Part shown: positions 43,255 through 52,850 of the stretch, in pieces
How positions within the stretch are numbered: position 1 is the first letter of the stretch
Layout: each line of letters opens with the position of its first letter
From: Cymbomonas tetramitiformis
Lineage: Eukaryota > Chlorophyta > Pyramimonadophyceae > Pyramimonadales > Pyramimonadaceae
NCBI GenBank assembly: GCA_001247695.2
Contig: LGRX02026996.1
Span: 62,001 to 126,000 of the forward strand
DNA length: 64,000 bases
Direction of reading: 5' to 3'
Notes under the pieces: model-generated
The model's database searches: none
What the model was told of the DNA's origin: nothing
The model's input: only the letters and a program-made list of their open reading frames with translations
Made by a program: the position numbers and the translations under genes

Positions 43255-44574
43255 GTGCCCGACAAGTTATTCAACGGTCAAATCGTTTCCCTTTTAGGGC
43301 ACACAAATATGTGTCGACGGCATTTGTCCATAAACGACACACGACTGTCACATGACGAGCAGACGCCAACTGAGTGGACCCTCAAGTTTCAGGACTTCTG
43401 GGGTGAGGAGTACAAAAAGGAGATGACGACTGCCCTACCGAACATCGATGGACTCAGACATGACCCCCAAGATGAAGCCAACATTAACCTGGACCCTGAG
43501 CTGAGCAAGAAGGGGCCTCCCTGCCAGCGCATCTACAAGAAGTCTGCAGAGGAACTCCGCCAACTTCGAGAACGCGTGGAGACTCTGATGTCCAAGGGCT
43601 ACATCCGACCCTCTTCCACCAGCCCTTATGCAGCTCCCTGTTTGATGGTCCCTAAACCCGGGAACCCCAAGGAGCTGCGACTGGTGATCGATTACCGGCT
43701 CCTCAACCGCCAGACAGTTAAGGACAAGTATCCTCTCCCAGACATCCAGATGATGTTCGACGAGATGCAGGGTGCGAAGTTCTTCTCTTCATTCGACGCG
43801 GTGGATGGCTTCTGGCAAGTACCGATGGCACCAGGAGATGTCGAGAAGACCGCCTTCACCACCCAGATGGGGTCATATGAGTGGTTGGTCATGCCGCAGG
43901 GGCTGCAGAATTCGCCGTCTCAGTATCAGCGACGGATGCAGCGGGCCTTGGGCCATCTCCCATTTGTCCGGATCTTCATCGATGATGTGGTCGTCTTCAG
44001 CAACACCGCTGCAGAGCACTACGAGCACGTCAAGCAACTGCTCCTGACATGCAGGGAGAAGGGCGTCTTCCTCAAGAGGTCCAAGTGCCAACTGTTGAAG
44101 AAATCCTTGCGGTTCCTTGGCCACTGTATCTCCGCAGATGGCTGCAGACCCCAACACGACAAGGTGGCTGCAGTGAGGGACTGGCCCGAGCTGGAAACGG
44201 TTACCCACGTCAGGCAGTTCTTGGGCCTGGCGGGGTATTACCGCAGGTTCATCCACTGCTTCTCCGAGATTGCTCAGCCTCTCACCCGGTTGACCAAGTC
44301 GGACGTGCCCTGGGAGTGGGGTCCCATGCAGCAGTGGGCCTTCGAGGAGCTGAAGAAGGCCCTCACCTCAGCGCCAGTGCTCGCCTTGCCTAACATTAAG
44401 GGTGCCGCAGACGGCACGGCACCTTTCGTGGTACAGACGGATGCTAGCGGCATCGCTCTTGGGGGAGTACTGATGCAAGACAATGGAGATGGTCTTGGAC
44501 TGCGCGTGATATATAGCATACGAGAGCCGCCAGTTCTCAGCCGCCGAGCAGAATTACCACACCGGCGAGCGTGA
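43255..44574 (+). CDS. Gypsy-type reverse transcriptase and start of RNase H
   Basis: 439 codons; the first Met is arbitrary because gag and protease are missing upstream. RT motifs are in order: MVPKPGNPKELRLVIDYRLLN, YPLPDI, FFSSFDAVDGFWQVPM, FTTQMGSYEWLVMPQGLQNSP and the catalytic FIDDVVVF near residue 240. FLGHCIS, then FLGLAGYYRRFI follow. RNase H begins with FVVQTDASGIALGG near 390. The frame then ends early: at about 44510 the expected YESRQFSAAEQNYHTGERE continues in the next (+1) frame. Order RT-RNase H-integrase marks a Ty3/Gypsy element. Its 5' part is truncated at about 43250. Confidence 0.92.
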   Translation: MPDKLFNGQIVSLLGHTNMCRRHLSINDTRLSHDEQTPTEWTLKFQDFWGEEYKKEMTTALPNIDGLRHDPQDEANINLDPELSKKGPPCQRIYKKSAEELRQLRERVETLMSKGYIRPSSTSPYAAPCLMVPKPGNPKELRLVIDYRLLNRQTVKDKYPLPDIQMMFDEMQGAKFFSSFDAVDGFWQVPMAPGDVEKTAFTTQMGSYEWLVMPQGLQNSPSQYQRRMQRALGHLPFVRIFIDDVVVFSNTAAEHYEHVKQLLLTCREKGVFLKRSKCQLLKKSLRFLGHCISADGCRPQHDKVAAVRDWPELETVTHVRQFLGLAGYYRRFIHCFSEIAQPLTRLTKSDVPWEWGPMQQWAFEELKKALTSAPVLALPNIKGAADGTAPFVVQTDASGIALGGVLMQDNGDGLGLRVIYSIREPPVLSRRAELPHRRA

Positions 44575-47500
44575 GCTAGGTGCTCTACACCATTGCACCA
44601 CCGTTACCTGGCGGCATTACCTCATCTTCACCAACTTCCGCATCCAGGGTGATCACCGCCCCCTTGAATGGCTGATGGAACCTGGCAGGGAGCTTAGCCG
44701 CAGACAGGCACGCTGGTACATGGATCTGGTGGAGGTGGGAGTCCCGAGAATGGAGTACATCAAAGGAGCGCTGCTGCTGGTACCGGACGCCCTGTCCAGA
44801 AGACCTGACTTCAAGGACAAGGACGTGCGTGAGGGGTTGAAGGAGGCAGGGGTGATCGACCCCACCTCAGATCTACCGAAAGACCCCCTGGCAACGCTGG
44901 AGTCTGAATACTTCTCCAGCTCACCACCCGCAGCTCATCCCCACTGGGCCCAGACAGTTGACTGTTGGCTCTCAGCAGTGGAGACCCTCTCCGTGGCGGA
45001 ACAGGCCATGGACATGGGGGAGACCATCGCTCTCGTTAACCCGAAGCTCTATAAGGGAATGAAGGAGGATCACCTCGACTTCGACATGCCTGACTGGCCT
45101 GCAGCTGATGGCGCGAAGCCGGTAAAAGCTCCACACGAACCCCCTGATAGAGCTCCACCCCAGATAAGGATAACGAGGAGTATGTCACGCGCTGGGAAGG
45201 TCTCTACGACCCCAGCGCCTCCGCAGTTGGCGTCACCGAAGACGCGAACACCTACGTCACGAGCTGACGCATCAGAGGCGCCCACTGAGAAGGTGCCAAC
45301 GAGCTCACCAACCCCGCAGCAGGCGCCCCAACAGTCAACTCCATCCCCGGTCCTTCACCCACAGAAACGGCAGGCTCCCCCAGAGGACTCACAGAATTGG
45401 CGTGTCCGAGCAGAGTACTCCTCGAAGTACGCCGAGAAATTTGGACCCTTCGATGTGGACGCCTGTTGTGACTTTGGCGGCCGCAACAGACAGGCGGATA
45501 GATTCTGGACAGACTGCCTTTCAGAGAAATGGAGGGGCCTTCGGGTTTGGTGTAACCCTCCATACAACTCCAAGTGCATTACTGTGGAGGCGATCTTGAA
45601 CAAGTATATCGCAGAATGGAAGGCAGACCCAGAGAACACCTCAGCAGTATTCGTTCTACCAGATCACCAGTCCAAGCTCCCCGCGTGGCGCAAACTTTTC
45701 AGAAAGGCCAATATGCAGATTGTGGAGGTCATCCCTACTCACGATGACAAGGGCGAGCCCAACCAGTTCTTCGAGAACCCAGATGGGAGGGCCTTCGACC
45801 TCCGCTGGCCTGTTCTGATAGTACACGCCCCTCCCGCCAAACCACAACCAGCACGCGTGAGGCATCCGCGAACAGCCCCCGCTGTGATAAGGACAGGTGA
45901 GGCGGCAGACTTCAGAGACGCAGCCTCCCAGCAGTCGGACTCAAGGTTCCTGCGCGCGTTGAAAGCGGAGTACACCCGAGAGGGGACACTTCGCTCACTA
46001 AGAGAGAAAGTGAAGGCGGCGCCACACCAATGCCTACAGGACTTCAGGCTGGTGGGTGAAGTGGTTTGGAGAACCGCAGCAGGGAGATATCAGTTGGTGC
46101 TGGGGGAGGACTCTCCACTTCGAGAAGTAGTGATTCGCCATGCTCATGAGTCATTGTCCTCAGGCCACACTGGGCGAGACAAGACTCTGGAGAGGGTGCT
46201 GCGACGCTTCTATTGGCGTGGTGCCGCGGAAGATGTGGGCACTTGGGTTGCATCCTGCGCAGTGTGCCAATCAGTGAGGCCGCGGGGAACTTACCCGGAT
46301 GGGTTGCTAAACCCTCACAGCATCCCGAACAGGCCATGGCAGGATGTCGCGGTGGACTTCGTCACCGGCCTGCCGGTATCAGAGAGGGGCAATGATGCTT
46401 TCGTGGCCTTCACCTGCAAGCTGACGAAGATGGTCCACGTTGTGCCGATGAACTTCGGTGACAGCTCCGCGGCTGTGGTGGCCAGAATCTACTTTGACTC
46501 GGTGTGGCGCTTACATGGCGCGCCTATGAAGATTGTCTCTGATCGTGACCCGCGGTTTCAAGATGCTTTCTGGCAGGAACTCATGAGACTGATGGGTGTG
46601 AAAGTGGCTCGTACCACGCCGTACAACCCTCGGTCTGACGGCCAGGCGGAACACAGCAACAGGGTTATTGAAGACATGCTCAGGTCCTTTGTAGACGCCA
46701 ATGTGGAGGACTGGGATCTGTTCACCACTAACGTGGAGTTCGCGATCAATGACTCCAGGAGTGAATCTACTGGCTTCACGCCGTTTGAGCTGGTGTTCGG
46801 GTTCTCGCCGCTGTCGCAGTTGGACCTTTTCCTGGAGGCCGCACAGTCCACCGCTGGACGACGAACTGGGGGAGTAGGCACCGCACACGAAGTGGCTGTG
46901 AAATTTTCGTCGCAGCTGCGGGACGCCAGGCAGCGGTTAGAGCTGGCTCAACAGCGACAGCGCGAACAGTTTGATCGCAGACACGGGCAGCGGGAGTATG
47001 CTGTTGGAGATCTGGTCTGGATAGAGGCGAAACACCTTACGGAGAAGGTGATGGATCGCTCCATCTGTAGGAAACTGACCAAGCGCTGGCATGGACCAGT
47101 TCCTGTGACCGAACGCTTCTTCAGCGATGTACAGATGACCATGCCAGAGGCCGACAGAGGAGCTCCAGTAGCCTACCGCCTACGCCTCCCTCCTCACTGG
47201 CGGATTCACGACGTGTTCGCTCAACATCGCCTCAAACCGTACACCAGCGGTCAAGATGCTTTTGCCGCACGCGATCACCTAGCAGTACCTGAAGAAGTGG
47301 TAGTGGACGGTCAGAAGGAAGCACACGTTGAGCGCATCCTTGCACGTCGAGTGCGGTCTGTTCGAGGAAAGGAGGTGGAAGAGTGGAAGGTTCGCTGGAC
47401 TGGCTACTCCAAAGCTCACGACCAATGGAGGACGCGTGACAAACTTGAACGCGGAAGTCCACTTCAACAACTTCGTGAATTCGAGCAAGCGAGACTGCAC

Positions 47501-48235
47501 ATGGAAGCGCAAGTCCGCGACGAAGCCACTCGGCGACGCGAGCAGCGTGGCCGCCACTCCGCTCAAGCCGGAATGACACTGGCCCACCTCATCACTAATC
47601 CCTGCGATGAACTGGACCAGCTCGAACAGATGGAAGATGATATCCCCCTGCCGTGGGAACGCCAAGAGCGCGTGGAAGATGGGTCGCTGGCACTGGTGAC
47701 AGAGCTGCTGGCAATACAGACAAAAACAACCCGCACGCCCAGGATTCTCGTACTTTTCAGCGGTACTGGCTCAGTAGAGAGGGAATTCCTAAATTGCTTC
47801 CCCTCCGCCTCAGTAGTGACCCTCGACTCCGGGCATATCTGGCAACCCACTCATGTGTGTGACATCCTGCAATGGGACTACAGACAATACCCGCCTGGAT
47901 TCTTCGATGTTATTTGGGCAAGTCCCCCCTGCAGGCAGTACAGTCAAGCGCGCACCACTGGTGGACCCCCTGACCTTCCCCAGGCTGACAAAATCGTACG
48001 ACGAGCATTGCAGATCATTGACTACCTGGAGCCAAAACATTGGTTCATGGAAAACCCCAGAGGTCGCTTCCCTAACGCGCTACGGCTTCGCCCTATGATG
48101 CGCCAGCTTCCCCCACCGCTGGTGTGTACCTACTGCATGTACGGTACGCAGTACATGAAACCCACCTGCATATGGACGAACTCAGCACCACCCTCGCCCC
48201 TGCTACGCTGTACTACAGTAAACACTCGATTTTAA
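44507..48235 (+). CDS. Gypsy Pol C-part: RNase H end, Dam-like MTase, integrase, chromodomain, C5-MTase
   Basis: The frame is open from about 44507; the first Met is at 44675, used for numbering. Upstream lies the rest of RNase H (NYHTGERELGALHH, ending DALSRRPD). Near residues 255-385 is a phage-Dam-like domain: FGPFDVDACCDF, RVWCNPPYNSK near 292, then VFVLPDHQSK. The integrase has a zinc finger near 489-540 (HESLSSGH, CAVCQ), D near 560 (VDFVTG), D near 622 (SDRDPRF) and E near 656 (GQAEHSNR). A chromodomain lies near 885-940 (EWKVRWTGYSKAHDQWR). From about 1020 comes a cytosine-5 methyltransferase fold: VLFSGTGSVEREF (motif I), WASPPCRQYSQ (motif IV with catalytic Cys) and ENPRGRF (motif VI, ENP rather than ENV). 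The stop at 48235 comes from a MITE insertion. Confidence 0.9.
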
Positions 48236-48383
48236 GAAAACAGGAATTTTAGGTCAGCCTAGCAAGTTTCTTATTTATATAGAGATCTTAAATATGGAGT
48301 GTTGTGTGTTAAATATTGTGAAGAAATCAAAAAAGCTGGCTACTTTCTTATTGGCGGGTTTTCTTATTACTGAGTGATTACTG
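48216..48383. mobile_element. 168-bp Tc1/mariner-type MITE
   Basis: The ends CAGTAAACACTC and the complement of CAGTAATCACTC are inverted, and similarity continues through TAAGAAAAC on both sides. TA lies at each border (48214-48215 and 48384-48385), the target duplication typical of Tc1/mariner. It encodes nothing. Removing it with one TA lets the upstream methyltransferase frame run on to a TAG at 48562-48564, adding about 60 codons including a YPVPALLRQLF stretch that fits a C5-MTase C-terminus. Confidence 0.85.
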
Positions 48384-48385
48384 TA

Positions 48386-48564
48386 CTTCAACACCGTGTG
48401 CGTGCAGATGGGCAACCGGTGCTCATCCAGAGACTGCTCAGCTTGGACCTCACCCGCAGCAGACTGGAGCAGGTCGATCTGCGAGTGTATATCCCGTGCC
48501 AGCACTCCTGCTACGACAACTTTTCCGACATCTACGCCTCCGCGACACTGAAGACCCGCTTTAG
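48386..48564 (+). pseudogene. Severed C-terminus of the Gypsy C5-methyltransferase
   Basis: Read in the frame restored by excluding the MITE, this gives the C-terminal segment of the methyltransferase: a Cys/Arg/Trp start, a His/Pro-rich middle and RSASVYPVPALLRQLF before the stop. C5-MTases end with an arginine and proline-containing helix in this position. In the present sequence it is cut off from the catalytic domain. Confidence 0.65.
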
Positions 48565-48738
48565 ATTCCAAGTGGCACCCTTCTTCTTGAAAGTGGTGCC
48601 CTGGTAGCGGCAGGCAAACTATGCTCGAAGAGGAACCAGAGAACCTAAGAACTGGAAAAGCAAGGAACCAGAAAACCTAAGAACTGGAACTTAGATGGGT
48701 ACCTTAGCGGAGTGATCCCAGGAGGTAGACCACTCCTA

Positions 48739-48750
48739 AGGGGGGGAGAG
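48739..48750 (+). other. Polypurine tract of Gypsy element
   Basis: AAGGGGGGGAGAG directly precedes TTGTGCCCGG, the usual order of polypurine tract followed by the TG start of a 3' LTR. Confidence 0.7.
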
Positions 48751-48751
48751 T

Positions 48752-49450
48752 TGTGCCCGGAGGCACAGCGTGAGCCGATATGCCTATGCGTCCGTATGTG
48801 TGTCATCGGGGGTAATCTGGGATTGGCACGATGACAGTGAAATTGGGCTTGAAATCACGATGAGAATGAATACCAGATGTCCGGGGTATGACAGTATGAC
48901 ACTATGACACTATGACAGTATGACAGTATGACACTATAGTAGTATGACAGTACTGTGGGGGGTGTCATCGTGGAACTCAGTCAGACCCTCGAAGAATGGT
49001 CAGATTCGCATCGGGGTTGAAAAGACAATGAAATCGAATATCAGATATTAAGGTTATGACAGTATGACAGTATGACGCTATGCAGTATGACAGTATGACA
49101 GTACAGTAGTATGACAGTACTGTGGGGCAGTCATCGTGTCAACCTGTCGGCATAACATCTGAATCGAGAATGACGAATCGGAATTAGAAATGAGATCGGA
49201 TCGGGAACTGAACGTTGAGCCGAAGTGTGACATCGGCTCTCGAGTGGTTGACCCTGCAACCTGAGTGACGAGTGAATAAGTAGAGCACTTGAGAAGTGTT
49301 TAGCCTTCAGAACTCGGAACCGAATTATCGTTTGTACCTCAATCTGGCCCTGATCCAGTATATTATAAAAATCCGAATTGTGTACCTTTGCACGTTCAAT
49401 CAAAAACATATCTCCGAGCATCTGTCGTCGTGCCCCTGGCACAGCCATGC
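48752..49450 (+). repeat. Probable 3' LTR of Gypsy element (end not fixed)
   Basis: Starts TGTGCCCGGAGGCACAGCG after the polypurine tract. It contains two related blocks of TATGACAGTATGACACTATGA-type decamers (about 48890-48960 and 49055-49120), each ending AGTACTGTGGGG. No 5' LTR exists in the window to set the right end, so the end coordinate is a guess. Confidence 0.5.
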
Positions 49451-50288
49451 TAGGGTATATATGCCATATGCCACTTACAAATGGTCGGTTTTATTTTGTC
49501 TGTAAGCTAACTAGCGGCGTCCAAAGTGCCGCCCAGGATAGATTTGTTACATATCGTTTACATATGCATCCGCCTACCGAGACAGTGCAACTTATTACAT
49601 GAGTGCTAGCATCGATATTGGTACAATTTCGGTATTATTTGGTACGAATTTCAGATACGGTCAGAGACCTGTTATCGTATATTACACCATTGTATACTGA
49701 GAGCGGGTGCGCCTCATCACCACAATTTTAAACAGCGCACGTTATTGTGCGCATTCATTAATATCGGTGCCATCCAACTTCGCGTCCGTAAATCGCCATT
49801 GCAGCCTACTCGTATGCCCCGCCCGCGCCGGGTAAAGCGTCGCATATGTATGTGCCTTATAATTAGTCATGTACATGTAAATCGCCTTCCGCGTTTACTA
49901 TCGGATACCCCTGTTGCTTTGTGCATGCCAGTCGCTTTGTACTTTGTACTATACGCCAAAATGTAATTGAATACTTTTAAATTGATTAAATTAAATAGCT
50001 AGGGCAGGAGCTAGGCTGACAGGGCCCATCTGCTAAACCAACGGTGCAATCCTTATACACGAGATTGGCACCCTAGTAGTGACCACACGTAAACGCAACA
50101 GGCAATGATGTCCTGCCAAACAGCTAAAAGCTATCGTGGTCACAAGCCAGATTGAAGATTGCAGATGTCCCTGATGGAGTCGGAGTACTCGGTGTAGCTG
50201 AGTGCCTCTGCCCAATGTCGTCGAAGATATAGCTTGGAGCCGCCCCGCTCACGTACGCGAGGCGGGTCCACCAGGTGTGTACGTAGAT
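49451..50288. other. No recognised gene
   Basis: AT-rich, short ORFs only. Confidence 0.45.
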
Positions 50289-50550
50289 CAAGGTATCATT
50301 TACCGGAGGTCAACATCTGCAGAAAACCCACATTTTCTAGATCTCGAGATATGTGCGTTTTTAGTCGGTGCTTATGTATGGTTAAGTATGGGCGATCGCG
50401 GAGCAGTATTTACCATAACTTCTCCATACCTCAACCACTTTTCTCCCTGACGTGCATAATGCATTTGGATAGGTTCGGCCAATCTATTTATCAAATAAAA
50501 CTTTTTGGTGGTTTTTGTGCAAATGCTGACCTCCGGTAAATGATACCTTG
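50289..50550. mobile_element. 262-bp MITE, copy 2 of family B
   Basis: Inverted ends begin CAAGGTATCATTTACCGGAG and match over about 33 bp. Exact AGAT duplications lie at 50285-50288 and 50551-50554. It has the same length as the copy at 15180 and the same internal phrases (TATGGTTAAGTATGGG, CTATTTATCAAATAAAA), while the outer arms beyond CAAGGTA differ. It has no coding capacity. Confidence 0.92.
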
Positions 50551-51155
50551 AGATGTACTCAAGGAGATGAGAAAGCGATGGGAGCGAGCGAGCAACGTGT
50601 TAGAGATGTGATATGCGATACGGTAGCGCGCGCGCGGGGGGATTGTGCGGATGTCGTGTGGAAACGGTGTCGTTGGTGTCGTGAGCGGTCAAGTCGGTCG
50701 GCCCCCAATAGCTGGATGTGTCCTCGCAAATCTACACCACTGGCCCGAACCCGCAACGATGCTTACCGCGAGTCCCGTAATCGAACTCTGTGATCAGCGG
50801 TACCACGTGCCTTCTGTAAGCCCCATGATGCCCTCCGTACTGCCAACCAAGGGCGCACGCGCTCAACTCATCCCGGTGCTAGCTTAGCCTGGCATAGCAC
50901 CAGACATGTTCCAATGAACCCCCCCGAAAACACTGGAGGAAAGGGCATGGTCGACGTGTTTGAGACATCATGCCATGGCTTTGTTTTACACATATGATGA
51001 ATCGGTCATATGTTCGATGTCATAAATTAAAAACGCAAAGCATATCCTCTCACTTCAGAATATGCCTGTGTAAAATATGTCAATGCTCTTCAAAGTAAGT
51101 ATATCTCAGCAAATGGCACAATAAAACCCTGGCTGTATGCAACTTATTCTACAAA
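50551..51155. other. No recognised gene
   Basis: Only short ORFs. The last part is probably the 3' untranslated region of the minus-strand ORF that ends at 51156. Confidence 0.4.
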
Positions 51156-51662
51156 TTATTCGTCTTCCCCATCGTCCAGCGGTAGGGGCACATTTGGGAA
51201 TATCGACATGTTCGTGGGATCCTCTTGGACGTCCATACCGGTGCTAGCATGCACAATTTGCCAATGTTTATTCATGGACAGACTAGGCACCAGGTGCAGA
51301 TCTGCCCGTAAAACCAAGCTATCTGCAGACTCAATTCGAAATGTGCCAGTACCATGAGCTGGTTGCAAATCTAGCACAAGCTCGACAATGCCGGTGTCAT
51401 CGTCGGCCAGGTCGTTTACCGCCACCACAATGCACGTATCAAAGTGCAACTCATCCTGCGCGTTTGTGGACCTAATCCTCACAGCTGTTTGCCCAACGAC
51501 CACCTCCAGCTTTCGATATTCATTTTCATCACCGATTGCCCCAGCATACAGCTCCCCATATGCCCCGTGCGATGCTTTCTTCAAGATGGTTTGCAACCTC
51601 ACGTTGCTACCTACACGCTTGCCGTTGTTGTTCTTGCGCTGCGTCTTCATCAAATCCCACAT
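51156..51662 (-). CDS. Hypothetical protein, terminal exon with acidic tail
   Basis: 168 codons on the minus strand. The 5' border ATGTGGGATTTG directly follows a splice acceptor-like GGTGGCAG, so this may be a last exon rather than a complete gene. The composition is that of a real globular protein: alternating hydrophobic strands (YRKLEVVVGQTAVRIRS, TCIVVAVNDL, GIVELVLDL) suggest a beta-sandwich. It ends with an acidic tail (PLDDGEDE). No family was recognised. It could be the 3' end of the DEK_C/SWIB/AT-hook gene on the same strand, or an independent gene. Confidence 0.5.
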   Translation of the reverse strand: MWDLMKTQRKNNNGKRVGSNVRLQTILKKASHGAYGELYAGAIGDENEYRKLEVVVGQTAVRIRSTNAQDELHFDTCIVVAVNDLADDDTGIVELVLDLQPAHGTGTFRIESADSLVLRADLHLVPSLSMNKHWQIVHASTGMDVQEDPTNMSIFPNVPLPLDDGEDE

Positions 51663-52045
51663 CTGCCACCAACCCCTTCAACTGTCTTTGTGCCACCTTG
51701 AGAAATAGCCAGACTGATTTGCCCCCGCCTGAGAAGGGGACAGCTAGAGAAACCTGTAGAGGCTCGGGTATAACACGTGATGGGAACATCGACAGCAAGG
51801 GCCTTGACATGGACCACACGAGGAGTACACACAATGAGAGACGGCAGGAGCGCCTGAAGGGCCAATCACCGCAGTGAGCATAGGATACGCGGAGCTCTAT
51901 CCGTGCCCCATCACTGATGCGGTGCATCGTGCATAAGCCATTGATTCAAAGTTAAAACATTAAGGCAAGTAAGGGAGTTTCCCAACACCCTTGACCCGTG
52001 CGTTCCGTGGTCACACCATGAGTCCACGAAAACACGCATACGCCG

Positions 52046-52560
52046 GAGTGTGTGTTGAATCCTTTGATCCCCGGTATGGGTACATAGCGCAGCCGATCTT
52101 CCGCGGTTACATCGCGCCAAAGAAATGGATCCAACGATCAGCCACGCAAACGCAGCCGAGCTTCCGCGGTTACATTACGCCAAAGAAATGGATCCAACGG
52201 TCAGCCACACGCAAACGCAGCCGATCTTCCGCGGTTACATCGCGCCAAAGAAATGGATCCAACGGTAAGCCACGCAAACGCAGCCGATCTTCCGCGGTTA
52301 CATCGCGCCAAAGAAATGGATCGAACGATCAGCCATGCAAACGCAGCCGATCTTCCGCGGTTACATCGCGCCAAAGAATGGATCCAACGATCAGCCACGC
52401 AAACGCAGCCGATCTTCCGCGGTTACATCGCGCCAAAGAAATGGATCCAACGGTAAGCCACGCAAACGCAGCCGATCTTCTGTGGCTAGATGCTTCAAAG
52501 GAATCGGTACAAGGATGAGCCCCACACCAGCGAGCCGACATTCTGTGGCTACATGTTGCC
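52046..52560. repeat. 63-bp minisatellite, about seven copies
   Basis: Units around CGCAGCCGATCTTCCGCGGT and AAGAAATGGATCCAACG recur at 52089, 52152, 52217, 52280, 52343, 52405 and 52468, then decay. The opening TGAATCCTTTGATCCCCGG is shared with 32980, so this is a dispersed family with local amplification. The period is 21 codons and open on both strands. Confidence 0.9.
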
Positions 52561-52603
52561 GAAGGAATCGGTCGAACGATAAGCCAAACCCACTTACAAA
52601 TAC

Positions 52604-52850
52604 CTTTGTTTCTGGAGCAGGCGGCTCAGGATCCTTCGTTTCCGCAGCCGGCGGCTCAGCATCCTTCGTTTCCGCAGCCGGCGGCTCAGGAACCTTCGTT
52701 TCCGCAGCAGGCTGCTCAGGATCCTTCGTTTCCGAAGCAGGCGGCTCAGGAACCTTCGTTTCCGCAGCTGGCGGCTCAGCATCCTGCGGCAATCCCTGCA
52801 ACACACAAGGCTCAGCATCCTGCAGCAGTCCCTGCAACACGCAAGAGCTC
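52604..52850. repeat. 30-bp coding repeat (10-residue EPPAAETKDP)
   Basis: About six units of 30 bp, GCGGCTCAGGATCCTTCGTT plus TCCGCAGCCG on the plus strand, encode the minus-strand decapeptide. It is inferred as part of an exon. Confidence 0.85.
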
